Shown here: positions 9,461 to 15,765 of the stretch, piece after piece | Layout: each line of letters starts with the position of its first letter | How positions within the stretch are numbered: position 1 is the stretch's first letter | Origin: Bacteroidetes bacterium GWF2_41_31 | Lineage (GTDB): Bacteria; Bacteroidota; Bacteroidia; Bacteroidales; F082 | DNA length: 64,000 nucleotides | NCBI GenBank assembly: GCA_001769215.1 | Contig: MEOL01000003.1 | Coordinates: 62,001 to 126,000 of the forward strand | Reading direction: 5' to 3' | Made by a program: the position numbers and the translations under genes | The notes under the pieces: generated by a model | Told to the model about the DNA's origin: nothing | What the model saw: the letters and a program-made list of their open reading frames with translations, nothing else | Database searches by the model: none

Positions 9461-9958
9461 ATGGAAGTAAAATTAATTACTTTGAAGATTGAAGAATATG
9501 GTGCCGGGGAAGATTTGCCTAAAAGCGACCGAGCATTGCTAAATAAGGCAAAGGAAGCACTTGAAGGTTCTTACGCGCCCTATTCAGAGTTTCATGTTGG
9601 CGCTGCTGCTTTGCTTGCTAATGGAGAAATCGTAATGGGTGGCAATCAGGAAAATGCTGCTTATCCCTCCGGGATGTGCGCCGAACGCGTGGCTCTTTTT
9701 CATGCACAATCCTCATTTCCGGGCGTTCCGGTTGTTTCCGTCGCCCTTACCGCGCAATGCGATCGTTTTGTAACAACGCATCCTGTAACGCCTTGTGGTG
9801 CTTGTCGTCAGGTGATGGCTGAGGTTGAAAAAAAACAGGAACAACTGATCAGAATTGTAATGCAGGGCGAGGAAGGAATTACCCAGGCAGTGAATGGTAT
9901 CGACCAGCTGCTTCCACTACTCTTTCATGAAGAAAAGCTTAAAAAATCAAAATCCTGA
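9461..9958 (+). CDS. cdd: Cytidine deaminase
   Basis: A 165-residue cytosolic enzyme that converts cytidine and deoxycytidine to the uridine forms in pyrimidine salvage. The zinc site is clear: CAERVALF near residue 72 (Cys plus the catalytic Glu) and PCGACRQ near residue 110. The substrate-binding segment HVGAAALLANGEIVMGGNQENA precedes it, with the usual Asn-x-Glu. Length fits the homotetrameric small-subunit class with an N-terminal extension of about 25 residues. It starts 29 bases after the O-antigen ligase stop and may be cotranscribed with it or driven by its own weak promoter. Confidence 0.95.
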   Translation: MEVKLITLKIEEYGAGEDLPKSDRALLNKAKEALEGSYAPYSEFHVGAAALLANGEIVMGGNQENAAYPSGMCAERVALFHAQSSFPGVPVVSVALTAQCDRFVTTHPVTPCGACRQVMAEVEKKQEQLIRIVMQGEEGITQAVNGIDQLLPLLFHEEKLKKSKS

Positions 9959-10019
9959 GTTATCCCTATTTACTAACACACCCAATAGTTATTATAGAAA
10001 CTGTATTAATCTACCACAC

Positions 10020-10883
10020 ATGAAAAAACTAATTGTTATCACATTGACTTTGTTTACACTCGTTTCTTTTAAACCCGACAAACCCGCCTACAGGCTGTTA
10101 GATGCTGAAGGCAAACAGGTAAAATATGAGAAAATGCTGGATGCTCTCCAGGAGGCAGATGTTGTTTTTTTTGGTGAACAGCACGATAATCCCATCGCAC
10201 ATTGGTTGCAATTGGAAATAACAAAGGATTTATATGTTCGTAAAGACGGGAAAATTATTCTGGGTGCAGAAATGTTTGAGGCAGACAATCAACTGATCTT
10301 AAATGAATATATGGAAGGAAAAATAACCGCAAGCAGCTTCGAAAAAGAAGCCCGCCTGTGGCCCAACTATAAAACCGATTACAAACCCCTGGTACAATTT
10401 GCCAAGGACAGCGGCTTGTACTTTGTGGCCACCAATGTCCCAAGGCGGTATGCATCAGTAGTTTATAAACAAGGACTGGATACACTTCAGTATTTTTCTG
10501 CCGAAGCACGGGCGTATATGGCTCCGCTCCCCATTGCTTACGATTCTACGGTCAGCTGTTATGCTGACATGATGACCGAAATGAAGGCCCAGGGGCATTC
10601 CAATGCCAACCTTCCTAAATCGCAGGCCTTAAAAGATGCTACCATGGCGTATCAGATTTCATTGAATAAACCGGATGATCAATTGTTTATCCATTACAAT
10701 GGAAGCTATCATTCTGATAATAAAGAAAGTATTATCTGGCACCTGAACCGCTACAAACCAGGGTTGAAGATTGTAACCATCACCACCTTGCTGCAAAAAG
10801 ACATTGACACACTTAGCGTGGAAAACCAGCATCTGGCTGACTTTATCGTGTTGGTTCCTGAAGATATGACCAGAACAAATTAG
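10020..10883 (+). CDS. ChaN family (DUF399) heme-binding-type protein
   Basis: A 287-residue exported protein. The chosen start at 10020 opens a clean signal peptide (MKKLIVITLTLFTLVSF); the frame continues upstream into cdd but without support. The segment VVFFGEQHDNPIAHWLQLEI near residues 47-66 is the ChaN/DUF399 signature, part of the Tiki/EreA-like fold. ChaN proteins have been described as iron-regulated, heme-binding lipoproteins in proteobacteria. Here there is no lipobox Cys, so the protein is probably periplasmic or anchored by its uncleaved N-terminus. No heme-uptake gene lies nearby, so heme binding is family knowledge rather than something the locus shows. Confidence 0.82.
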   Translation: MKKLIVITLTLFTLVSFKPDKPAYRLLDAEGKQVKYEKMLDALQEADVVFFGEQHDNPIAHWLQLEITKDLYVRKDGKIILGAEMFEADNQLILNEYMEGKITASSFEKEARLWPNYKTDYKPLVQFAKDSGLYFVATNVPRRYASVVYKQGLDTLQYFSAEARAYMAPLPIAYDSTVSCYADMMTEMKAQGHSNANLPKSQALKDATMAYQISLNKPDDQLFIHYNGSYHSDNKESIIWHLNRYKPGLKIVTITTLLQKDIDTLSVENQHLADFIVLVPEDMTRTN

Positions 10884-10934
10884 TTCATCGTGCGATTGGT
10901 CCTTTCCTATTAAATAGGATTTCTTACAGGCGAA

Positions 10935-11915
10935 TTATTTCTTCATCCACCTGCTCTCCATCCAAACATTTTGTTGTTTGGGTGTGAGAAAGGTCCACGC
11001 TACTATTCTGCTGGTTTTGTTTCCTTGTCCCATTTCGATGGTATGTACCTCAATGACTTCGGCTTGTTTCAGCGCGCCATAAACTGCCCTGAGATTCGAC
11101 TCCTTGGAGATCAGTGTGGAAAACAAAAAGCAGGAAGTGGCAAATTTCCTGCTCTGTCTGATCATGGTGCGTACAAACCTGATTTCACCCCCTTCGCACC
11201 ACAACTCGGAGTTCTTGCCTCCAAAATTGAGGGTGGGTTTTGTAATTCGTTGCTGACTCAGGTTGCTTAATTTCCGCAACGTTCCGGCCTGCGCTTCGGC
11301 TGCTGAAGCATGAAAAGGCGGATTGCAAATGGTTAAATCGAACTGTTCATCCTGTAGAATGATTCCTCTGAAAATGTCCATTGGATCGGTTTGTAGCCGC
11401 AAGTCAATTTTACCTTTTAATACCGCATTCGATTGGATGATTTTGTCCGCAGACTGTAAGGCTATCGGATCGGTTTCTGTTCCGGTAAACGTCCAACCGT
11501 ATTCGTTGATTCCGATGATGGGATAGATACAACTGGCCCCGACACCCACATCCAGACAATGAACTGATTGTCCGGTCGGAATTTTTCCCTGGTTGTAAGT
11601 TGCCAATAGATCTGCAATATGATGGATGTAATCGGCCCTGCCGGGGATTGGCGGACATAAATAGTGCGCAGGAATATCCCAGTCGGTCAGGTTGTAATAG
11701 TATATAAGCAAAGCCTTGTTCAGCATTTTTACGGCATCCGGGTTCGAAAAATCAATTGAAAGATCGCTGTACGCATTGTTCCTGACAAAGGGCGCTAAAT
11801 CCGGGTTACACTCAATAAATAGCTTAAAATCGTAACGCCCGAGGTGCTTACTGCGGGGGTGGATTTTTGGCTTTACAGCGGGATGTTCTTTTTTATTATT
11901 CACCATCGAAATCAA
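10935..11915 (-). CDS. rlmF: 23S rRNA m6A1618 methyltransferase
   Basis: A 326-residue SAM-dependent methyltransferase. The N-terminal part (KIHPRSKHLGRYDF) and the segment AHYLCPPIPGRADYIHHIADL are characteristic of RlmF/YbiN. The SAM-binding glycine-rich strand reads CLDVGVGASCIYPIIG, and the catalytic motif is NPPF near residue 198, as in N6-adenine methyltransferases. The expected reaction is N6-methylation of A1618 in 23S rRNA. It is convergent with the ChaN gene, with only about 50 bases between the stops. A later Met (codon 4) is an equally possible start. Confidence 0.93.
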   Translation of the reverse strand: MISMVNNKKEHPAVKPKIHPRSKHLGRYDFKLFIECNPDLAPFVRNNAYSDLSIDFSNPDAVKMLNKALLIYYYNLTDWDIPAHYLCPPIPGRADYIHHIADLLATYNQGKIPTGQSVHCLDVGVGASCIYPIIGINEYGWTFTGTETDPIALQSADKIIQSNAVLKGKIDLRLQTDPMDIFRGIILQDEQFDLTICNPPFHASAAEAQAGTLRKLSNLSQQRITKPTLNFGGKNSELWCEGGEIRFVRTMIRQSRKFATSCFLFSTLISKESNLRAVYGALKQAEVIEVHTIEMGQGNKTSRIVAWTFLTPKQQNVWMESRWMKK

Positions 11916-11972
11916 GTCCGTAGATTAATCGTTTCAATTTGATTGCCCAAGTAGTTTGCTTACCTTAGCTAC

Positions 11973-11989
11973 TTTGCATTGAATGCAAA
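11973..11989. promoter_or_regulatory. 8-bp perfect palindrome upstream of rlmF
   Basis: TTTGCATT-G-AATGCAAA, a perfect inverted repeat with a one-base centre, about 60 bases upstream of the rlmF start. The shape suits a protein-binding operator better than an RNA hairpin. No regulator can be assigned. Confidence 0.3.
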
Positions 11990-12080
11990 AGTAATATAGT
12001 TTTTTAGTCGGGTTGCTTTAATAGCATGTGAGATACATAAGCTCAGACTATTTTCTTTTCTCAAGCTAAGCCTAGTTTCA

Positions 12081-12126
12081 TGCCTTCAGGCCTCCTGCCT
12101 TCGTGCCTCCATGCCTTCGGCAGGTT
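12081..12126. repeat. Three imperfect 15-bp tandem units in the rlmF-orphan gene gap
   Basis: Units TGCCTTCAGGCCTCC, TGCCTTCGTGCCTCC and TGCCTTCGGCAGGTT start at 12081, 12096 and 12112. CCTGCC at 12094-12099 can also pair with GGCAGG at 12119-12124. The rest of the gene-free stretch 11916-12253 shows no coding frame and no recognisable element. Confidence 0.6.
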
Positions 12127-12253
12127 CACCTACCGTAGATATGTAAACCGGCAGATAAGTGCAATGCGTGCTTTGTATGAAATATTGCTACATTTACAAT
12201 AAAATAAATGTAATTTTTATAATAGTTGTTGAATCTAATAGCGGAATATTTGT

Positions 12254-12290
12254 CACGCGTTACGCTATCGCTAAACGTGCGCTAGTGTGG
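12254..12290 (+). repeat. Hairpin repeat, copy 1 (left border of AT-rich segment)
   Basis: CACGCGTT, a variable loop, then AAACGTGCG followed by CTAGTGTGG. The arms pair imperfectly. The same plan, a CACGYGTT arm, a loop, an AAACGCGC arm and then a CAG-rich foot, recurs at 12982-13015 (inverted), 13123-13154, 13261-13290 and 13440-13471. Confidence 0.5.
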
Positions 12291-12451
12291 GGGAGGGGAG
12301 GGGTGAGAATTATTATACAGAAGAAGAAATAAAAGCAGCTAAGGAAGAAAATAAGTCCCCGACAATGGATAGAGCAAAACCTTCTAGTACAATTATGGGA
12401 AAAATAACAAAGAGTATTAATAATGCTATTAAAAAATTAAAGGAAAAGTAA
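12275..12451 (+). pseudogene. 3' tail of a lost upstream gene
   Basis: An open frame of 58 codons runs from just after a stop at 12272 to the TAA at 12449-12451. No credible start precedes it, and its 5' part is the G-rich foot of hairpin copy 1. From about 12305 it reads as ordinary protein (ENYYTEEEIKAAKEENKSPT, then a Lys/Ile/Asn-rich end). Its stop overlaps the next ATG (TAATG), the arrangement of translationally coupled gene pairs. Base use is as AT-rich as the following gene. The simplest reading is the severed C-terminus of a gene that once preceded the lipoprotein. No known domain was recognised. Confidence 0.5.
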
Positions 12452-12981
12452 TGAAATATCTAATAGTAAAATTTTCGATTATTATAGCAATTAGTTTAGT
12501 ATTATTTACATGTAAAATAGAAAGGAATTGTATTAATTTAAATGGTGATTTATATTATAAGTTATTTGTTTTTAATGAGGTAGATACAATCAATGGCTAT
12601 TATAAGATTAAAGGAGATAGTCTGTTCTTTATTTCTCTTTGGGATCTAAATAATTATGATAAATTGTGTGCAGAATTTAATTCTAATAGGGATATTAAAC
12701 CATACTTCTTATTTTCTTTGAACATGGATGATACGTATACTTGTAAGAAACATGCATGTGATATTAATTCATCCTATGGTAATACAGACTTTAGAGATTT
12801 AAGAAATGTATTTTATAAACCAAAGAAAATCAATGATTCTCTGTTTATTGTAAAGCATGTCTCTGTCGAATATAATTGCAAAAATCCATTTGTTAGGGAG
12901 TTTGTAATTAATTCAAAATTGGAAATAATAGAATTAAAGTCAATTGGTAAAAATAAAGAATATTACTTTTTTTATGATTAG
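12451..12981 (+). CDS. AT-rich orphan lipoprotein, unknown function
   Basis: A 176-residue protein of no family I recognise. The N-terminus (MKYLIVKFSIIIAISLVLFTC) is a lipoprotein signal peptide with a lipobox ending at Cys21. The mature part is rich in Asn, Lys, Tyr and Phe and has several further Cys residues (in the stretches around LCAEF, YTCKKHACDI and YNCKNPF), which could form disulfides. Codon use is far more AT-rich than that of neighbouring genes, a sign of horizontal acquisition. Its ATG overlaps the stop of the truncated frame upstream, and an inverted hairpin begins 3 bases after its own stop. An immunity protein to a lost toxin is a reasonable guess from this layout, but nothing in the sequence proves it. 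Confidence 0.6.
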   Translation: MKYLIVKFSIIIAISLVLFTCKIERNCINLNGDLYYKLFVFNEVDTINGYYKIKGDSLFFISLWDLNNYDKLCAEFNSNRDIKPYFLFSLNMDDTYTCKKHACDINSSYGNTDFRDLRNVFYKPKKINDSLFIVKHVSVEYNCKNPFVREFVINSKLEIIELKSIGKNKEYYFFYD

Positions 12982-13015
12982 CCTCCGCCACTGGCGCGCG
13001 AATGTTTCGCGTGCC
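12982..13015 (-). repeat. Hairpin repeat, copy 2 (right border, inverted)
   Basis: GGCGCGCGAA at 12993-13002 pairs with TTCGCGTGCC at 13006-13015 over 10 positions with one G-T pair, around a 3-base loop. On the minus strand it is followed by CAGTGGCGGAGG, matching the foot of copy 1, so it points toward the orphan gene. It could also act as the gene's transcript end. Confidence 0.6.
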
Positions 13016-13053
13016 CTTAATACAACAATTAGCAAATTAATAAACTGAGGCTG

Positions 13054-13154
13054 GTTCAATTCTGCCAACCAGACTATGTTTTGTTTGAAGTTTGAGTAAA
13101 CGGTAGTTGATGCAGGTGGCGGCACGCGTTGGAAAAAACGCGCACCAGAGATGG
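13054..13154 (+). repeat. 101-bp structured repeat, copy A
   Basis: Aligned by eye without gaps to 13371-13471, it differs at about 12 of 101 positions. Near its end CGCGTT, a GGAAA loop and AACGCG form a hairpin followed by CACCAGAGATGG. It is followed by a perfect palindrome, CCTGGATT/AATCCAGG, at 13161-13178. No reading frame spans the unit. Confidence 0.75.
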
Positions 13155-13206
13155 TGGTTGCCTGGATTGAAATCCAGGATTACAATATCGGTTGTGCCTA
13201 CAGCAC

Positions 13207-13290
13207 TTTGAGTAGTTTAGGAAATCGGTAGTTATTACAGGTTTGGGGTGTTGGTTGGGTCACGTGTTGGAAAAAAACACGCGCCAGGGA
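13207..13290 (+). repeat. Degenerate copy C of the structured repeat
   Basis: Shares TTTGAGTA, CGGTAGTT and the terminal hairpin with copies A and B but has insertions. Its stem reads CGTGTT/AACACG instead of CGCGTT/AACGCG, so both arms changed together. A separate perfect hairpin, TAGAGCC-cgt-GGCTCTA, follows at 13330-13346. Confidence 0.55.
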
Positions 13291-13370
13291 GACAACTTCA
13301 TGATAGCACAATATCCATTGTCATGCGGCTAGAGCCCGTGGCTCTAAGCAAAAAATTCATACAAATGCTT

Positions 13371-13471
13371 GTTCAATTCTAACAACCAGGCTATATTTTG
13401 TTTAAAGTTTGAGAAAACGGTTGTTGATGCAGGTAATGGCACACGTTGGAAAAAACGCGCACCAGAGGTGG
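13371..13471 (+). repeat. 101-bp structured repeat, copy B
   Basis: Same length as copy A, with substitutions only. The hairpin arm reads CACGTT against AACGCG, so one pair is lost compared with copy A. It is followed directly by the perfect 11-bp hairpin at 13474-13503. Confidence 0.75.
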
Positions 13472-13473
13472 AA

Positions 13474-13503
13474 TTTCAATCAGGATGTTACACCTGATTG
13501 AAA
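13474..13503. repeat. Perfect 11-bp hairpin after repeat copy B
   Basis: TTTCAATCAGG at 13474-13484 pairs fully with CCTGATTGAAA at 13493-13503 around an 8-base loop. There is no T-run on either side, so a rho-independent terminator is unlikely. It occupies the same position after copy B as the 13161-13178 palindrome does after copy A, with unrelated sequence. Confidence 0.6.
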
Positions 13504-13527
13504 CTAAATGAATTGTGAATAATTAAA

Positions 13528-13737
13528 TTATTTATTTTCCTCTTTTTTGGGTTCATTGGTGGATTTCTCATCCTCAGCGACTTCACCTTTTAAGTAGGAG
13601 GGCAGATTGAGTCCGGCCATATTAAACAGGTCATTCAAAGGAGGAATGGTTTTCATCATCCCCGAAACAAAATTGGCCGTAGAAGAATTTCTGGTATCGG
13701 TTTGATTGCCTGAATCCCAAACGGTAATTTTGAGGGT
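13528..13737 (-). pseudogene. 3' remnant of a flotillin (SPFH) gene
   Basis: A minus-strand frame of 69 codons ends with TAA at 13528-13530. It begins directly after an in-frame TGA at 13738-13740, with no start codon that makes sense. The sequence contains KITVWDSGNQTD, then ANFVSGMMKTIPPLNDLF and NMAGLNLPSYLKG, which matches the C-terminal tail of Bacteroidota flotillin-family proteins, normally about 500 residues long. The N-terminal SPFH domain and coiled coil are absent; the sequence upstream (13741-13805) is AT-rich and non-coding. This is therefore the end of a deleted gene. Its frame is still clean, which suggests a fairly recent loss. Confidence 0.75.
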
Positions 13738-13805
13738 TCATTTCAAATTGTTAAATGCATAAACCCGAAAATCAATTTGCTTAATTTTAAGTTTAATTGA
13801 GTTCT

Positions 13806-15764
13806 TCAATCTTTTACCAACACCACCTTCTCATTTCCTTTTTTAATGATTTGAAGATAGTAGTACTTTATTTTTGTATAATCTGCAGCCTCATAAACCG
13901 GATTCTTAAACGAATAGGTAAACGAAATGTTGATCTGGTTATCTTTCTGATCTATAAGGTAGTCCATTTCAAAGAGTTCATTTTTAATGTGTTCCGCTTC
14001 AGGGGTAAATTCGGTATGATAACCTTCCGGGATGTGAATGGCAGAAGTAAAATTACGTTTGGTGGCATAGACCATGTCTATGGGGTAACTCCTTGTTTTT
14101 TGTTTCAACGGATTAATTGAAAGCGTTTCATTCAGAAATGGTGCAACATAAATTTTATTGTTGATCTCTTCTACCTCCATGGTGACATCGCATGACATCA
14201 GATACGGAGCTTCTTTCTTTGACTGGTTTTGAACGGTTATGGCAGAATCCACAACAACGTATCCGTTTTCAACCAAATGTGTTTTTATTTTTTCCTGATT
14301 TTGTCCGTATTTTTTCCTTAATTCCAGGGCATCGTATTCAGTTGCAGACAGGCTCATGTGGGTCGATAATTTTGTTCCATCCAGATTCATGTTAAGATTG
14401 GTTTGTAAATCCGATATCAATTTGAATTCCAGACTAACCCATTTTACCTCTTCTTTATTTATAATAAGTCCCATGTCGTTAATACATCCGGGTGATATCC
14501 GTGAGTTGGAACCGTGAATTTCTGTTGCATCAACAAGTATGTTTTTGCCATCCACATTGGCAAAAATGATCACATAATTAAAGAAATCAAGATAAGGATA
14601 ATCATATTTTATTTTGCCATGATCGCGCGTGCTAATGAGTACAGGATAGGCTTCAATCCCTGCTTCATTCAGCAATCCAATGGCAAATAAATTGATATCG
14701 GCGCAATTGCCGGTTTTGGTATCAACCAAATTGCCCGCTGATTTTGATGTATAAATACCTTTGTGATCATTCCAGCTGATGGAGCTTTTTACCTTGTTCA
14801 TAATCAGGTTATATTTCTCTACTTGAGACATTTTTGATAAGCTGTCCATATTGAACAGCTTTGAAGCAAAGTGCCCGCTTTTGTTGACATATCTTCCAAA
14901 GTTTTCATTTCTTTTCAGGTCTCTGATTAAATCAGGCCAGGTGGTAACAACATAGGAAGTGCCACCATGAAGCGAGTTGATTTGTGCCAACTGAAAATTC
15001 ATCTTAATGATATAGTCGTTTATTGAGGAAATAAATTCCTCATCCTTAAAAGCAGGAACATTTTCCATAACAAACTCATGGATCATTTCTCCATAATTAA
15101 TCCCTGCAATCTGTTGAGGATTCTTGGGGGAAACAAAGGATTTTTGAGCATCGAAATGATCGGCCCCCTGAAGGAGATAGGAATACTCATAGAATGGGAT
15201 CATGGCGACATTGTATTCGCTATAAACAACCGGAATCCGCCACTGAAATTTCCAGTTTTCCAGATTAAATACAAATGGAGTAATTACTTTGTATTTATAC
15301 TCTATGACTGTGCCATCTTTTACGTTCGGGATGGCAAATTTTTTCACATCCCAATGCTCGTTTTTCTTTTCATCATGGGTATCAATGTTGTCAAATTTTG
15401 TTTTCTTTAAAACACCCCCCTCCATATTGTAAGTATATGCCTCAACATCATAAATCTTCTCCCATTCTTCACCTTTATGATAAAACGGGATTTCTACATC
15501 GGCCCATTTTCGACCCGGCTCTGAAAATATTTTAATTCTGGTCCTTCGTTCAAACACCAAATCAAAACCATTGTCGTCCCGAATAAAATATGATTTGCCA
15601 ATATCATACAAAACAACGGCCTCGGCTGCTTTATCTTCTCCGGTACAAGTATAGTCAACGTCATACTGGCCAATACGACCGTACTCTTTTGAAAGGGTTT
15701 GGGCTTGTGTAAGTAGTATATGATTAAAAAAGAGGCCTAAAAAAAGGAAGAGGTATTTTGTCAT
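13806..15764 (-). CDS. DUF3857 / transglutaminase-like protein, catalytic His replaced by Tyr
   Basis: A 652-residue exported protein. Residues 1-21 are a signal peptide ending at AQA or TQA. A DUF3857 beta-rich domain follows to about residue 260 and a transglutaminase-like core lies near residues 330-420. The core keeps Cys near residue 353 (TGNCADIN) and Asp near residue 412 (LVDATE), but the segment that carries the catalytic His in the family, FNHVI, reads FNYVI near residue 397 (codon TAT). It may therefore be a binding rather than a catalytic protein. It starts one base after the stop of the related gene upstream, so the two are certainly cotranscribed. Substrates of DUF3857 proteins are not established. 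Confidence 0.85.
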   Translation of the reverse strand: MTKYLFLFLGLFFNHILLTQAQTLSKEYGRIGQYDVDYTCTGEDKAAEAVVLYDIGKSYFIRDDNGFDLVFERRTRIKIFSEPGRKWADVEIPFYHKGEEWEKIYDVEAYTYNMEGGVLKKTKFDNIDTHDEKKNEHWDVKKFAIPNVKDGTVIEYKYKVITPFVFNLENWKFQWRIPVVYSEYNVAMIPFYEYSYLLQGADHFDAQKSFVSPKNPQQIAGINYGEMIHEFVMENVPAFKDEEFISSINDYIIKMNFQLAQINSLHGGTSYVVTTWPDLIRDLKRNENFGRYVNKSGHFASKLFNMDSLSKMSQVEKYNLIMNKVKSSISWNDHKGIYTSKSAGNLVDTKTGNCADINLFAIGLLNEAGIEAYPVLISTRDHGKIKYDYPYLDFFNYVIIFANVDGKNILVDATEIHGSNSRISPGCINDMGLIINKEEVKWVSLEFKLISDLQTNLNMNLDGTKLSTHMSLSATEYDALELRKKYGQNQEKIKTHLVENGYVVVDSAITVQNQSKKEAPYLMSCDVTMEVEEINNKIYVAPFLNETLSINPLKQKTRSYPIDMVYATKRNFTSAIHIPEGYHTEFTPEAEHIKNELFEMDYLIDQKDNQINISFTYSFKNPVYEAADYTKIKYYYLQIIKKGNEKVVLVKD

Positions 15765-15765
15765 A

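Noticed and set aside
12940-13125. Minus-strand frame of 61 codons across the hairpin repeats
   Set aside because: It covers structured repeats and translates them into an implausible sequence with no start signal.
13054-13503. CRISPR array
   Set aside because: Repeats are 101 bp long, diverged, irregularly spaced and have no uniform spacers; no cas gene is in the window.
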